A stretch of DNA of 64,000 nucleotides. Origin: Treponema_I sp045597345 (GTDB lineage: Bacteria > Spirochaetota > Spirochaetia > Treponematales > Treponemataceae). The notes beneath the pieces are model-generated. The model was not told the DNA's origin, made no database searches, and worked only from the letters and a program-made list of their open reading frames with translations. How positions within the stretch are numbered: the first letter of the stretch is position 1; the number at the start of each line of letters is the position of its first letter. Location: NCBI GenBank assembly GCA_045597345.1, contig JAZLJW010000012.1, positions 16,879 to 80,878 of the forward strand, in the 5' to 3' direction. The position numbers and the translations under genes were made by a program. Positions 1 to 9,664 of this stretch are shown in pieces.

Positions 1-1392
1 TCGCAGATTAAGTTCAGGACGCATTGTTCCGTCAAGTCTGTTATTGGGGTTATGTATATATAAGGCAGGAGTACCGCCGAGACTTATGGAACTGGGATTC
101 TGGTTGTAATGATCTGCTTTCAGAATCAGAGTACAAGTATCATCAGTTAAACCAGGAGCTGTTTCAAAACTGAAAGAGGCCAGATTGAATTTTGTCTGAT
201 CTTTGGCAAGTTGTGCAATGAGACGGGAAATCTGTTGTTCAGTAAGTTCCTGTTGCAGAATCCAGGCATATTCTTTTTCCTGTGGTAGTGGGACAGGGTT
301 ATTCATAGAAATGTCCTTGATGATAACTGCATCAACAACAGGATTCTGTAAGTAACGGTAATAGCTGACCCGATCATAGTCCTGCGGTGTAATGGTGACA
401 CCCTGTTTCTGCAGGCGTAAAGCAATTTCATGTAGTTCCTGGCGTTTACTTTCTACTGCAATCTTTCCTTTGGCAATGATTTCATCTGAAAATGGAAATG
501 ACAGGGTACCATAAGGAGATACATCATGGCGTATCAAAACGTCTGCATAGGGATACTGTGCCACTACTTTCGGGTCTATCATCAGGTTGTAGACATGTGA
601 TGCCATACTATCGAGAGTCTGCAGCTGACTTTCGTTTGTTTCGATCGTAGTTCCGACATCAGAAGCAATAATGATGTCTGCCCCCAGGTCTGCAGCCAGT
701 TTAACGGGCATATTGTTGACGATACCCCCATCCAGGGCATACCGGCCATTCCCTGTTGGTGACGGCGTAAAAAGCAGGGGTAGACTCATGCTGCAACGAA
801 CTGCCTGAAGCAGAGATCCGTGGTCAAATACGATTTCTTCACTGGTCATCAGGTCTGTGGCTACGGCACGAAAGGGTATGGGCAGCTGGTCAAAACTACT
901 GATGTTGTAGTCTTTCAGCAGGCAGGTGGCGAGAAAGTTCAGGACTTTTCCGTCGCCCAGAATGGAAGGGGTTGCACCGAATCCGTATTCAGAGAGTGAA
1001 AGACTGGCCAGGTTATCGTCAGTATATTTAAAGGCTTCCGGATAAAAGGGGTCGATGGCAGAGGACCGTTCCAAGAGGAGCGTCATCATATCGTTACTTG
1101 AAACGATTTCCCGGATATCTTTGGGACTGTATCCCGATGCATACAGGGAACCGACAAGGGCACCCATGCTGGTTCCGGTGATTAAATCAATGGGGATACC
1201 TTCTTCTTCCAGGGCCTCAAGCAGGGCTATATGGGCAAACCCTTTGGCCCCACCGCCGCTTAATACAAGGGCAATTTTCGGTCGTTCTGAGGATGTGGCG
1301 TCCTGGACCTGTGCAGATACTGTCTGCGCAATCAGGGTAGAAACTAAAAAAAAGCTCAGTACGAGTGCAGATAGAGTACGTGCAAATCTCAT
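1..1392 (-). CDS. Patatin-like phospholipase, RssA/NTE family, 3' end cut by window edge
   Basis: Read directly on the minus strand, the frame stays open for 464 codons from an ATG at 1392 to base 1. A signal peptide (about residues 1-26) is followed by a patatin domain. It has the oxyanion glycine loop SGGGAKG at 45-51, the nucleophile elbow GTSMG with Ser75, and the DGG motif with Asp221. The Ser-Asp dyad is therefore complete and a secreted or periplasmic lipid acyl hydrolase is likely. After about residue 300 the sequence changes character, as in family members that carry POTRA and outer-membrane barrel domains, but that part is mostly outside the window. No Shine-Dalgarno precedes the ATG; a TATACT hexamer lies 7 nt upstream. 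It follows the glp genes by 28 nt on the same strand. Confidence 0.88.
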   Translation of the reverse strand, partial: MRFARTLSALVLSFFLVSTLIAQTVSAQVQDATSSERPKIALVLSGGGAKGFAHIALLEALEEEGIPIDLITGTSMGALVGSLYASGYSPKDIREIVSSNDMMTLLLERSSAIDPFYPEAFKYTDDNLASLSLSEYGFGATPSILGDGKVLNFLATCLLKDYNISSFDQLPIPFRAVATDLMTSEEIVFDHGSLLQAVRCSMSLPLLFTPSPTGNGRYALDGGIVNNMPVKLAADLGADIIIASDVGTTIETNESQLQTLDSMASHVYNLMIDPKVVAQYPYADVLIRHDVSPYGTLSFPFSDEIIAKGKIAVESKRQELHEIALRLQKQGVTITPQDYDRVSYYRYLQNPVVDAVIIKDISMNNPVPLPQEKEYAWILQQELTEQQISRLIAQLAKDQTKFNLASFSFETAPGLTDDTCTLILKADHYNQNPSSISLGGTPALYIHNPNNRLDGTMRPELNLR

Positions 1393-1420
1393 ACTGAGCA
1401 GTATAACGCAAAGAAACGGA

Positions 1421-1825
1421 CTAGTCTTTGGCTACATTGGCGCAGGCAACAACGTTGATGCCGGTGCCGAGAATATCGTGTATCAGAATCTGGCCCAGAG
1501 CTACTGGAGCTGCCACGTGGGCACGGCGGATAACTTCCATGCACTGCAGCTGCAGTTTCTTGGGAACTTCGCCCTTGGTTTTTACCGGAACAACGGGCAT
1601 AACACCGCCATCAACCGAAATGGTTGTGGTGATGGTACGTGTTGGGTTCAGCAGTTCCCGTTCTGCATAGGCAGGTCCGCGTGGACAGGTGTTGTCGGTA
1701 ACTTTGGTAACGCGGCGGGTAACACCATCGTCTTCAATGGTAACTTCCATGGTGCATCCCATGGGGCAGATGATGCAGGTCATGGGCATGGTTTCGGTTT
1801 TTACTTCTTTTACTGCGTCAGACAT
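1421..1825 (-). CDS. DUF1667 small cysteine protein of the glycerol-3-phosphate oxidation cluster
   Basis: This 134-residue protein opens with a cysteine cluster C17-x2-C20-x3-C24 and a further Cys47 in an NTCPRG context, which looks like an iron-sulfur site. That pattern is typical of DUF1667 proteins, which are nearly always found beside GlpA-like dehydrogenases and FAD/NAD oxidoreductases. Its ATG overlaps the stop codon of the upstream oxidoreductase by one base (TAATG), so the two are translationally coupled. A role as an electron-transfer partner or assembly subunit of the dehydrogenase is inferred from context; the biochemical function is not established. There is no signal peptide, so a cytoplasmic location is expected. 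Confidence 0.85.
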   Translation of the reverse strand: MSDAVKEVKTETMPMTCIICPMGCTMEVTIEDDGVTRRVTKVTDNTCPRGPAYAERELLNPTRTITTTISVDGGVMPVVPVKTKGEVPKKLQLQCMEVIRRAHVAAPVALGQILIHDILGTGINVVACANVAKD

Positions 1826-3114
1826 TATTCAACATCCTCCTCTGGAATTTCGATGGCTACAGTCAGGTTACCTTTTACCTGGGCAAGCTGTGTCGGATTC
1901 AATTCTACAACCTGCATTTCGCCGGGACGTACAACCTTTTTCTTCATGGATTTAATACGCTCATCGTTGGAGTACACTACAATCTGTACATCGCGGTATA
2001 CGTCGGTGGGGCGGAACATGATGGATACGTTCTTTTCGCTGGTGGTTGAATCCAGATACTGGGGAACGGTGTATCGCACACGGTTACCGGCACGAAGGAC
2101 GATATGTTGTGCGTCTCCGTTGGTTTTACCCTGTACGTACAGGGCAGCGTTTTCTCCGGCACGCAGGGATTCAGCAGTTACAAAGTCTACCAGGTCATGT
2201 ACGTGAACGGTATTACCACAGGCAAAGATTCCGTCTACAGAAGTCTGCATCCGTTCGTTTACGATAGGACCGGAAGTTGATGAATCGATGGAAACACCGG
2301 CACCGGTTGAGATTTCGTTTTCAGGAATCAGACCTACAGAAAGCAGAACCGTATCACATTCAATGTATTCTTCTGTTCCCGGAATAGGGCGGCGGTTTTT
2401 GTCTACCTGAGAAACGGTAACACCTTCTACGCGCTGTTTACCGTGAATCTGGGTAATGGTGTGGCTGAATTTCAACGGAATGTTGAAGCTTTCTACACAC
2501 TGCTTGATGTTACGGGTAAGACCGCTGGAGAAAGGCATTACTTCGCAAACCAGTTTAACTTCGGCACCTTCCAGAGTCATACGGCGTGCCATAATCAGGC
2601 CGATGTCTCCCGAACCCAGAATTACTACTTTTTTACCGGGCAGGTAGCCGTCAATGTTTACAAAGCGCTGGGCAGATCCTGCGGTAAAGATACCTGCGGG
2701 GCGGGTTCCCGGAATAACCAGGGCACCACGGGTACGTTCGCGGCATCCCATGGAAAGAATAACGGCTTTGGCAGAAATGAGCATCAGGCCGTCTTTGGTG
2801 TTGATGGCAGTTACCTGTTTACCGTCTTTGGTGTTGGCAACTTCCAGAACCATGGTGTCGGTTTTGTATTCAATACCCAGTTCTTCAACTTCCTTAACAA
2901 AGCGTCCTGCATATTCGGGACCAGTCAGTTCTTCGCCAAAGTGGTGCAGACCGAATCCGTTGTGGATACACTGGAGCAGAATACCGCCAAGACGGGTATC
3001 ACGTTCCAGAATCAGAATGCTTTCTGTGCCGGCTTTACGTGCGGCAGTTGCAGCGGCAAGACCGGCAGGTCCACCGCCAACAATAACGATATCGTACTGT
3101 AAATTTGTTGACAT
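1825..3114 (-). CDS. FAD-dependent pyridine nucleotide-disulfide oxidoreductase, glycerol-3-phosphate cluster
   Basis: A 429-residue flavoprotein with an N-terminal dinucleotide fold (GGGPAG near residue 12), a second nucleotide-binding glycine motif (GSGDIG) in the middle, and a C-terminal FAD segment ending near an ACGNTVHVHD stretch. It resembles the NAD(P)/FAD oxidoreductases that accompany GlpA-type dehydrogenases and probably passes electrons from glycerol-3-phosphate oxidation to another carrier. The ATG at 3114 is preferred over one 18 codons upstream because AGAAGG lies 7-8 nt before it and the protein then starts just ahead of the Rossmann strand. It begins 20 nt after the GlpA-like gene and overlaps the DUF1667 gene by one base. 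Confidence 0.87.
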   Translation of the reverse strand: MSTNLQYDIVIVGGGPAGLAAATAARKAGTESILILERDTRLGGILLQCIHNGFGLHHFGEELTGPEYAGRFVKEVEELGIEYKTDTMVLEVANTKDGKQVTAINTKDGLMLISAKAVILSMGCRERTRGALVIPGTRPAGIFTAGSAQRFVNIDGYLPGKKVVILGSGDIGLIMARRMTLEGAEVKLVCEVMPFSSGLTRNIKQCVESFNIPLKFSHTITQIHGKQRVEGVTVSQVDKNRRPIPGTEEYIECDTVLLSVGLIPENEISTGAGVSIDSSTSGPIVNERMQTSVDGIFACGNTVHVHDLVDFVTAESLRAGENAALYVQGKTNGDAQHIVLRAGNRVRYTVPQYLDSTTSEKNVSIMFRPTDVYRDVQIVVYSNDERIKSMKKKVVRPGEMQVVELNPTQLAQVKGNLTVAIEIPEEDVE

Positions 3115-3134
3115 ATTGTTTACCTTCTTCTGCC

Positions 3135-4610
3135 TTACCGTGATTTGCTGTTGAGGATGTATGAACATCCACCGTTCTTTGTTACTGCGGTCATGGGAAT
3201 GTTGCGCTCACGGCTGATGATTTCAGTTACGCGCGGTGAACAGAAACCGCCCTGACAGCGGCCCATGCCGGCACGGGTGCGGCGTTTTACACCGTCTAAG
3301 TCTGCAGCTCCAACAGGACATTTGATGGCACGGACAATTTCGCCTTCCGTAATCATTTCACAGCGGCAGATGATGCGGCCGTACAGCGGATCTTTTTCAA
3401 TCAGTTCTGCCTTGCGTTCCGGAGTTGCGTCGCGGAATGATTCAATACCTTTATGAACAGGAATGAAGTCCTTGTTTTCTGTCATGGCAAGGCCGGCTTT
3501 TTTTAAGAGGTCAACTACGTAGTAACCGATGGCAGGTGCAGCGGTAAGACCAGGCGAGCAGATACCGGCAACATTGATGAATCCTTTTGCCTTTTCGTCT
3601 TCTTCAATGATGAAGTCTCCCACAGGAATATCTTCGGCACCGTCTTTTCCCGGCCAGTAAGCAATGGCGCGGATACCGGCAAAACTGTTGATGATATTGC
3701 GGCGTGGGAGGTTAGGAACAGATTTTTCACCTTTTATCATGATCAGGTCCTGGCCGGCAGGAGTTGTTGCCGTATCGTCTTTGGTACCGTGATCACCGGC
3801 AGATGGTCCTACCAGAATGTTGCCGTCAACAGTTGGGGATACCAGTACCCCTTTACCCAGAGCATCAGGTGTCTGGAAAATGGTGTGGTTTGCCAGTTTT
3901 GAGCAGTTGCTGTCCAACAGGAAGTATTCACCGCGGCGTGGTTTAATGATGAACTCTTTTGCGCCGGCCATCTTACTGATGACATCTGCAAAAAGACCTG
4001 CAGCATTAACTACATAGCGTGTCTGGATGTCACCTTTCCCGGTGTGCAATGTCCATAAGTCCCCTGTTTTTTCTGGAGCAGTAATGCCGTGTACTTCTGT
4101 CTCGCGCATGAGCTGCACACCGTTTTCTACGGCGTTTTCTGCAATGGACCAGGTTGTCTGGTAGGGACTGATAATGGCAGCAGTTTCTGCCAGAAGAGCT
4201 CCCTGTGCTTCTTCAGCAATGTGTGGTTCCATTTCAACCAGTTTTTCGCGGTTTATGATGCTTAAGCCTTTAACACCGTTTTTCAATCCCCGGTCATACA
4301 GCTTTTTAATGTGTTCCATATCAGCATCACTGAAGCCAACAACAAGGGATCCGATGTTTTTGTAATCAAAATGCAGTTCCTGTGCCCAGGTGGGATACAG
4401 TTCACTGCCCTTAACGTTAAGAACAGCCATCAGTGATCCTGGTTCAGGGTCATATCCGGCATGGATGATACCGGAATTTGCCTTTGAAGTTCCGCATGAT
4501 ACATCGTTTTCTTTTTCAATCATGCAGACATTCAGTTTGTACATGGAAAGGCACCGGGCAATGGAAGCGCCGATAATGCCTGATCCGACTATGGCTACGT
4601 CGTAAATCAT
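3135..4610 (-). CDS. GlpA-type FAD-dependent glycerol-3-phosphate dehydrogenase with C-terminal [2Fe-2S] domain
   Basis: This 491-residue protein has the FAD-binding GSGIIG motif at 8-13 and a DAO-type oxidase fold. It ends in a BFD-like ferredoxin domain with C415-x-C417 and C452-x4-C457. The arrangement matches anaerobic glycerol-3-phosphate dehydrogenases, which convert glycerol-3-phosphate to dihydroxyacetone phosphate. Position 16 nt after glpK and 20 nt before the FAD oxidoreductase gene supports that substrate. AGGAGAG precedes the ATG at a normal distance. Related 'FAD/NAD(P)-binding' proteins such as L-2-hydroxyglutarate oxidases share the fold, so the substrate call rests mainly on context. 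No membrane helix is visible. Confidence 0.87.
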   Translation of the reverse strand: MIYDVAIVGSGIIGASIARCLSMYKLNVCMIEKENDVSCGTSKANSGIIHAGYDPEPGSLMAVLNVKGSELYPTWAQELHFDYKNIGSLVVGFSDADMEHIKKLYDRGLKNGVKGLSIINREKLVEMEPHIAEEAQGALLAETAAIISPYQTTWSIAENAVENGVQLMRETEVHGITAPEKTGDLWTLHTGKGDIQTRYVVNAAGLFADVISKMAGAKEFIIKPRRGEYFLLDSNCSKLANHTIFQTPDALGKGVLVSPTVDGNILVGPSAGDHGTKDDTATTPAGQDLIMIKGEKSVPNLPRRNIINSFAGIRAIAYWPGKDGAEDIPVGDFIIEEDEKAKGFINVAGICSPGLTAAPAIGYYVVDLLKKAGLAMTENKDFIPVHKGIESFRDATPERKAELIEKDPLYGRIICRCEMITEGEIVRAIKCPVGAADLDGVKRRTRAGMGRCQGGFCSPRVTEIISRERNIPMTAVTKNGGCSYILNSKSR

Positions 4611-4626
4611 TGTAACTCTCCTTTTT

Positions 4627-6120
4627 TTATTCCTCTTCCCATTTAGAAGCGCGCTCTACAGCTTTTTTCCAGCCGGCATACAGTTTTGTCCTCTTTTCTG
4701 CATCCATCTGGGGGGTAAACACCTTGTCAGTTACACGGCGCTGGAGAATTTCCTCTTTATCCTTCCAGAATCCGGTAGCCAGACCTGCAAGATAGGCGGC
4801 TCCAAGTGCGGTAGTTTCTACATTTTTAGGGCGGCAAACCTGAGTATCAAGAATGTCAGACTGGAACTGCATCATGACATCGCTGACACAAGCACCGCCA
4901 TCTACGTTAAGGGTGTTGATCTTTACACCGGAATCAGCAACCATGGCATCAAGAACGTCTTTAACTTCATATGCAATACCTTCAAGAGCTGCACGGCAGA
5001 TATGGGCACGTTTTACGCCACGGGTAAGGCCGATAAGGGTTCCGCGGGCATACATATCCCAGTAGGGTGTTCCAAATCCTACAAAGGCTGGTACCAGATA
5101 GCAGCCATTGGCATCGGGTACGCTTTCGGCAAGGCGGTCAACTTCAGGTGCAGAAGATATCAGTTCAACTTCATCGCGCAGCCACTTAATGACAGCGCCA
5201 CCAATAAAAACAGATCCTTCAAGGCAGTACTGCACTTTACCGTTCATGCCCAGAGCGATGGTGGTTAAGAGACTTTCTGATACTACCGGTTTATCGCCGG
5301 TGTTCATGAGCATGAAACAGCCGGTACCGTAAGTATTTTTTGCATCCCCTTTGTTGAAGCAGCCCTGGCCGAAAAGAGCAGCTTGCTGGTCGCCAACGGC
5401 AGAAGCAATAGGTACGGAAAATCCGCAGATTTCAGGATCGGTGTTGCAGTAAATGGCACTGGAATCTTTTACTTCAGGAAGCATACACCGGGGAATATCA
5501 AGCAGTTTTAAAAGATCATTATCCCAATCAAGTTCATAAATGTTGTACAGCATGGTGCGGCAAGCATTGGTAACGTCTGTCACATGACATTTTCCGCCGG
5601 AGAGTTTCCAGATCAGCCAGGTATCAATAGTTCCTGCAAGAATTTCGCCATTTTTAGCCCGTTCACGGAGTCCCGGTACCTCATCCAGAATCCATTTAAT
5701 CTTGGTAGCTGAAAAGTATGCATCAATCAAAAGACCGGTTTTTTCTTTAATGATGTCACCATACCCTTCTTTAGTGAGTTTTTCGCATAGGGGGGCAGTA
5801 CGGCGGCATTGCCATACAATAGCGTGATACACAGGTTTACCGGTAGCTTTATCCCACAGTACTACGGTCTCTCTCTGGTTCGTAATACCAATGGCAGCAA
5901 TTTCATCCATTTTAATTTCAGTATCAATAATAACCTGCTGCATGACACCCAGCTGGCATTTGAACAGTTCCTCGGCATCATGTTCAACCCAACCTGGCTG
6001 GGGGTAATACTGGGTAAATTCCTTCTGCTTGGAGCCCAAAGGTTTTGCACTTTTATCGTACACAATGGCACGGGACGAGGTTGTCCCCTGATCAAGTGCG
6101 ATAACGTATTTTTTTTGCAC
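4627..6120 (-). CDS. glpK: Glycerol kinase
   Basis: Full-length FGGY-family kinase (497 residues). The N-terminal phosphate-binding strand ALDQGTTSSR and the NQRETVVLWD segment are characteristic of glycerol kinase, as is the C-terminal TTALGAAYLAG motif. It phosphorylates glycerol to glycerol-3-phosphate, the substrate of the next gene product. The start codon is GTG at 6120, preceded by a strong AAGGAGG at 5 nt. It is the first gene of a four-gene operon (glpK, GlpA-like, FAD oxidoreductase, DUF1667) and is divergent from the HD-GYP gene. No uptake facilitator gene lies beside it. Confidence 0.97.
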   Translation of the reverse strand: MQKKYVIALDQGTTSSRAIVYDKSAKPLGSKQKEFTQYYPQPGWVEHDAEELFKCQLGVMQQVIIDTEIKMDEIAAIGITNQRETVVLWDKATGKPVYHAIVWQCRRTAPLCEKLTKEGYGDIIKEKTGLLIDAYFSATKIKWILDEVPGLRERAKNGEILAGTIDTWLIWKLSGGKCHVTDVTNACRTMLYNIYELDWDNDLLKLLDIPRCMLPEVKDSSAIYCNTDPEICGFSVPIASAVGDQQAALFGQGCFNKGDAKNTYGTGCFMLMNTGDKPVVSESLLTTIALGMNGKVQYCLEGSVFIGGAVIKWLRDEVELISSAPEVDRLAESVPDANGCYLVPAFVGFGTPYWDMYARGTLIGLTRGVKRAHICRAALEGIAYEVKDVLDAMVADSGVKINTLNVDGGACVSDVMMQFQSDILDTQVCRPKNVETTALGAAYLAGLATGFWKDKEEILQRRVTDKVFTPQMDAEKRTKLYAGWKKAVERASKWEEE

Positions 6121-6181
6121 AGAATCCTCCTTTTGATGATCAAAGTCTCAACGGAACCTGATCACAAATCTGTGTGCAATC

Positions 6182-6190
6182 ATTTTACCA
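6182..6190 (-). promoter_or_regulatory. Candidate extended -10 promoter of the glp operon
   Basis: On the minus strand the hexamer TAAAAT is preceded by TGG, giving an extended -10 element. Transcription would start near 6175 and leave a leader of about 55 nt that contains the AAGGAGG of glpK. The -35 region (TACTCA at 17 bp) is weak, as is common with extended -10 promoters. This is inferred from sequence only. Confidence 0.4.
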
Positions 6191-6348
6191 CTGAGAATTG
6201 GTTCTGAGTAGAAAAAATATCACGGGAAGAATCTGCCTATTATGTTGATAGTGATGTTATTTCACACTGAAAGCACAAAAAATTACAAAAAGCAATAAAA
6301 AAAAAAGTGAAATCGGTCTTAAGAAAATTTTTTTTTACAAGTAGGTTT

Positions 6349-6375
6349 GTGTCATTTACCATGCTAGTATGACAC
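6349..6375 (+). promoter_or_regulatory. Inverted repeat across the HD-GYP start codon
   Basis: GTGTCAT at 6349-6355 and ATGACAC at 6369-6375 form a perfect 7-bp inverted repeat with a 13-nt loop. The right arm contains the ATG at 6369, so as RNA it would bury that codon; as DNA it could be an operator. The loop and right arm also include TGCTAGTAT, an extended -10 match. Confidence 0.35.
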
Positions 6376-7658
6376 CAGGGCTGATGTTCAACCTTACCAG
6401 TGATACTTTTGATATTCTCATCTCTTCCATTCTTGTTATCAGCCTTGTTGTAGATCAGGCAAACAACAACAGGCTGCATAAATTTTTTACCTGGATGGTA
6501 TTGTTGAACGTTGCCATGACGATAAGTGACATACCAAAATGGATACCCCATGGAGCCATGAGTCACGATGTATATCACACTATGCTGGTTGCAGGTAGTG
6601 CAGCCTATTACGTATTCTTTGATATGCTTTTGTGTGCATTCTTTTTTTATGAATGTGAGTATGTCAGTAAAGCAATAAAAATCCCTCTGATTGTTCAGCG
6701 TTGCATGGCAATTTTTTCAGTGGGTGTTGGTATCTTGATATTGGTAGCAATGCCGTTTGGGTTATTTTTCTCCGTTTCTGATACGGATTATGTCAGTATG
6801 GGGATTATGTATCCGTTGTTACTTGGAAGCTATATCATTCAGGAATTGTTCTGTCTGTATGTTCCGCTTCGGACGTTTACATCCATGCGTACTAAAGAAA
6901 TGGTATTTATCTTTGCGTATGCTATTTTCCCTATTCTGGCGCTGGCATTCCAGTCAATTTACGAGACCTGGGCCATACAGAATATTGCTAATACATTAGC
7001 ACTGCTTCTTGCGTATATTAATGTTCAGACAGAATCCAACTTCAGAAACCAACAGAAACAGGCAGAGAACCTGACTCATGTACTGGTAGAATCCATAGAA
7101 GCAAAAGACCTGTATACCAAGGGTCACTCGGCACGGGTTGCCAAATATACCTATGAAATTGCCTATCGCATGGGGTATAACCAGCAGCAGCTGAGGAATA
7201 TTTATCTGGTGGCTCTGTTGCACGATGTTGGAAAAATGGGAATACCAGATGCCATCATCAATAAAAATGGACGACTGACTGACGAAGAAATCAGGGTTAT
7301 CAGACGGCATCCAAAAATCGGTGCCAGTATTCTTAAAGAATTCCCCCAGTTTGCAGAAGGTGCGCTGTATCATCATGAACGCTATGACGGCAAGGGATAC
7401 CCTGAAGGATTAGCAGGCCACAAGATTCCTGAAACTGCACGGATTATTGCAGTTGCTGATTCATATGACGCCATGACCAGTAACCGCAGTTATCGCCGCA
7501 TTATGGAACAGCAGGATGTCCGCAGGGAGATAATCCGTGGTATGGGTACGCAGTTTGATCCCCGGGTTGCAGACATAATGGTGGATATTATTGACGAAGA
7601 CACAGAATACAAAAACCGTCAGCACGCTGATGAAAGTAATGACTTGTACCTATCATGA
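6369..7658 (+). CDS. Membrane-anchored HD-GYP c-di-GMP phosphodiesterase
   Basis: The first 215 residues form about six to seven hydrophobic helices (a 7TM-like sensor), followed by a short coiled linker and an HD-GYP domain. Key residues are present: His253 in GHSARV, the HD pair at 285-286 and HHERYDGKGYP at 335-345. It should therefore be an active hydrolase of cyclic di-GMP located at the inner face of the membrane. The start is uncertain. ATG 6369 has no Shine-Dalgarno and lies in an inverted repeat; ATG 6384, five codons later, follows AGGG closely and would start the protein at MFNLTSD. The 3' end overlaps the convergent GH31 gene by 6 bp. Confidence 0.92.
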   Translation: MTPGLMFNLTSDTFDILISSILVISLVVDQANNNRLHKFFTWMVLLNVAMTISDIPKWIPHGAMSHDVYHTMLVAGSAAYYVFFDMLLCAFFFYECEYVSKAIKIPLIVQRCMAIFSVGVGILILVAMPFGLFFSVSDTDYVSMGIMYPLLLGSYIIQELFCLYVPLRTFTSMRTKEMVFIFAYAIFPILALAFQSIYETWAIQNIANTLALLLAYINVQTESNFRNQQKQAENLTHVLVESIEAKDLYTKGHSARVAKYTYEIAYRMGYNQQQLRNIYLVALLHDVGKMGIPDAIINKNGRLTDEEIRVIRRHPKIGASILKEFPQFAEGALYHHERYDGKGYPEGLAGHKIPETARIIAVADSYDAMTSNRSYRRIMEQQDVRREIIRGMGTQFDPRVADIMVDIIDEDTEYKNRQHADESNDLYLS

Positions 7659-9653
7659 AGCGGGAACCTGAAGAACCTTCAGATTGCTCTGCAAGTCAGG
7701 ATTCTGCTCCAGACCGTCATCATTAAACAGGGTGTAAGACGTTCCTTCGTAGTGAAGCAGAGTCAGTGTATCCCAATCTACTCCGTCTACATACTCCGCT
7801 GGTTTTGCCAGTGGCAGCACATGGCCTTTTTTAATGAAAAATACTACTTCGTCAAGAGCAACATATATCCAGTTGTGACCAGCTGCCAGTTCAGATTCTT
7901 CAACAACGGTACATCCTTTAAAGCGTACCAGTTTCATAGCTTCCGGTAAGTACACATGGCGACCGATGGCATTCTGTTCATATACAGGTGCAATCATGAT
8001 GCTTTCACCAATGAAAAGCTGATCCTGAGTATTCAATGCATCTTTGTCGTCGGGATAATCAAATCCTATGGGACGAGCATACATGGTACCGGTCAGGGCA
8101 GCTTTCATGAATTCGCTGTACAGATAGGGCAGCAAACGGTATCGCAATCCAAGGATGCCGCGTAAGGATTCCAGAGAATCCATAAACTGATACGGCTCCT
8201 GTTCCCGTGTGCCAAGACTACTGTGATTTCGCAGTAGAGGCGTAAAAATAGAAAGAGCATACCAGCGCAGCAGCAGATCTTCTGTGGCATCTGCACCAAA
8301 TCCACCGGTATCTGCTCCAGTGTATAAAAATCCCACCATATTCAGACTTGCAAGCATCTGCAGATTCAGCAGAATATGCTGCCAGCGTGATTTATTGTCA
8401 CCCATCCATATACCACTGTGACGATGCATTCCCACAAAACTGGAGCGGCTGAAAAATAATTTACGCTCAGGGTAGTTTTTAGTAATGGCTTCTGCTGCGG
8501 CACGGGTCATGTTGTAGCCGTACAGATTGTGTACATCATGATGACAGATTTTTTTACCGTTGACGGTGTGAAAGAATTTCCGGTAGTCATCTTCATTTGA
8601 AGAAAGCCCAAAAATCAGGTCTTTAAGTCTGAAATTGTTGTAGATTGAAAGATCTCCCTTAAGCAATTCAGAAACTTCTTTTTTTACGTCTTCCAGATGC
8701 TCTTTTGAGTAAAACAGACTTGGCTCATTCATGTCATTCCAGAATCCGTCAATTCCCTGATCAACAAGATAACTGTAGGCATTGCCAAACCATGTACGTG
8801 CTTCGGGATTCAAAAAGTCTGGAAAACAACAGTCTCCGGGCCAGACACCGGCGACAAAGTCATCACCATTGGCATTTTTGCAGAAGTAGTTATTCTTTTT
8901 TCCCTCATCGTAAAAATAATATCCGTCTGATTGTTTTACTGCGGCATCGATAATGGGAATTACCCGAACATGCTGGTTTTTCAAATTGGTATTCATCTGC
9001 TTGAAGTCACTGAACCGTTCACTGCTGATGGTAAAGTCTTCAAACTGATCCATGTAGTCTATATCCAGATAGACCATATCCAGCGGAATATGATTTTCGC
9101 GGTACTTCTGGGTTACCCGCATCATGTCATCCTGACTGCCATATCCCCATCGTGACTGTCCTACACCGAATGCCCATTTTGGCGGAAGATATGATCTGCC
9201 TATGAGTGTGCGGAATTGTAAGGCAACATCGGCAGGATCGGTTCCGTTGATGATGTACAGTTCATAATCCGGGCTGTCTACGGTGACCGTAATGGTATCT
9301 AGCTTTGTATCGCCCAGATCGAAAGTTACTTTTCCACCAAAATCAACAAAATATCCGGTGGCAGGTTTTCCTGGTGCTGTTACAAGAAAGAAATTATGAG
9401 CGCCGTATAAGGATTTTTTTTCCTCGTTATGGTCAAATTCGTCGGTGTTCCAGCTGATATACGTATGTCCACGCTTATTCATACCACGAACAGCTTCGCC
9501 AAGACCAAAAACAATATCATTTTGACTAAGGGACAGAGAAAAGACAGGTCCGTCCAAAGATATATACAGTGGAAACAAAGCCTCTGTGGCTGCTGGTTTA
9601 TGGAGTATTGCCTCTGTATCAAAGGGAGTTCCAAAAACATACCGGTTAATCAT
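7653..9653 (-). CDS. Glycoside hydrolase family 31 alpha-glucosidase or alpha-xylosidase
   Basis: A 666-residue GH31 enzyme with the catalytic-nucleophile motif WNDMNEP (Asp307), preceded by the (beta/alpha)8 segment KWAFGVGQSRWGYGSQ and an N-terminal beta-sandwich. No signal peptide is visible, so it probably acts in the cytoplasm on imported alpha-glucosides or storage glucan. Exact linkage and substrate cannot be read from sequence. AAGGAT lies before the ATG. The gene begins 11 nt after the EAL gene and looks like the third cistron of the sensor-EAL-GH31 unit. That suggests, without proving, shared expression of signalling and carbohydrate genes. Confidence 0.93.
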   Translation of the reverse strand: MINRYVFGTPFDTEAILHKPAATEALFPLYISLDGPVFSLSLSQNDIVFGLGEAVRGMNKRGHTYISWNTDEFDHNEEKKSLYGAHNFFLVTAPGKPATGYFVDFGGKVTFDLGDTKLDTITVTVDSPDYELYIINGTDPADVALQFRTLIGRSYLPPKWAFGVGQSRWGYGSQDDMMRVTQKYRENHIPLDMVYLDIDYMDQFEDFTISSERFSDFKQMNTNLKNQHVRVIPIIDAAVKQSDGYYFYDEGKKNNYFCKNANGDDFVAGVWPGDCCFPDFLNPEARTWFGNAYSYLVDQGIDGFWNDMNEPSLFYSKEHLEDVKKEVSELLKGDLSIYNNFRLKDLIFGLSSNEDDYRKFFHTVNGKKICHHDVHNLYGYNMTRAAAEAITKNYPERKLFFSRSSFVGMHRHSGIWMGDNKSRWQHILLNLQMLASLNMVGFLYTGADTGGFGADATEDLLLRWYALSIFTPLLRNHSSLGTREQEPYQFMDSLESLRGILGLRYRLLPYLYSEFMKAALTGTMYARPIGFDYPDDKDALNTQDQLFIGESIMIAPVYEQNAIGRHVYLPEAMKLVRFKGCTVVEESELAAGHNWIYVALDEVVFFIKKGHVLPLAKPAEYVDGVDWDTLTLLHYEGTSYTLFNDDGLEQNPDLQSNLKVLQVPAS

Positions 9654-9664
9654 GTAATAATCCT

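Noticed and set aside
1055..2206. A 383-codon plus-strand frame antisense to the patatin and glp genes
   Set aside because: It is antisense to well-supported genes and its product resembles no family.
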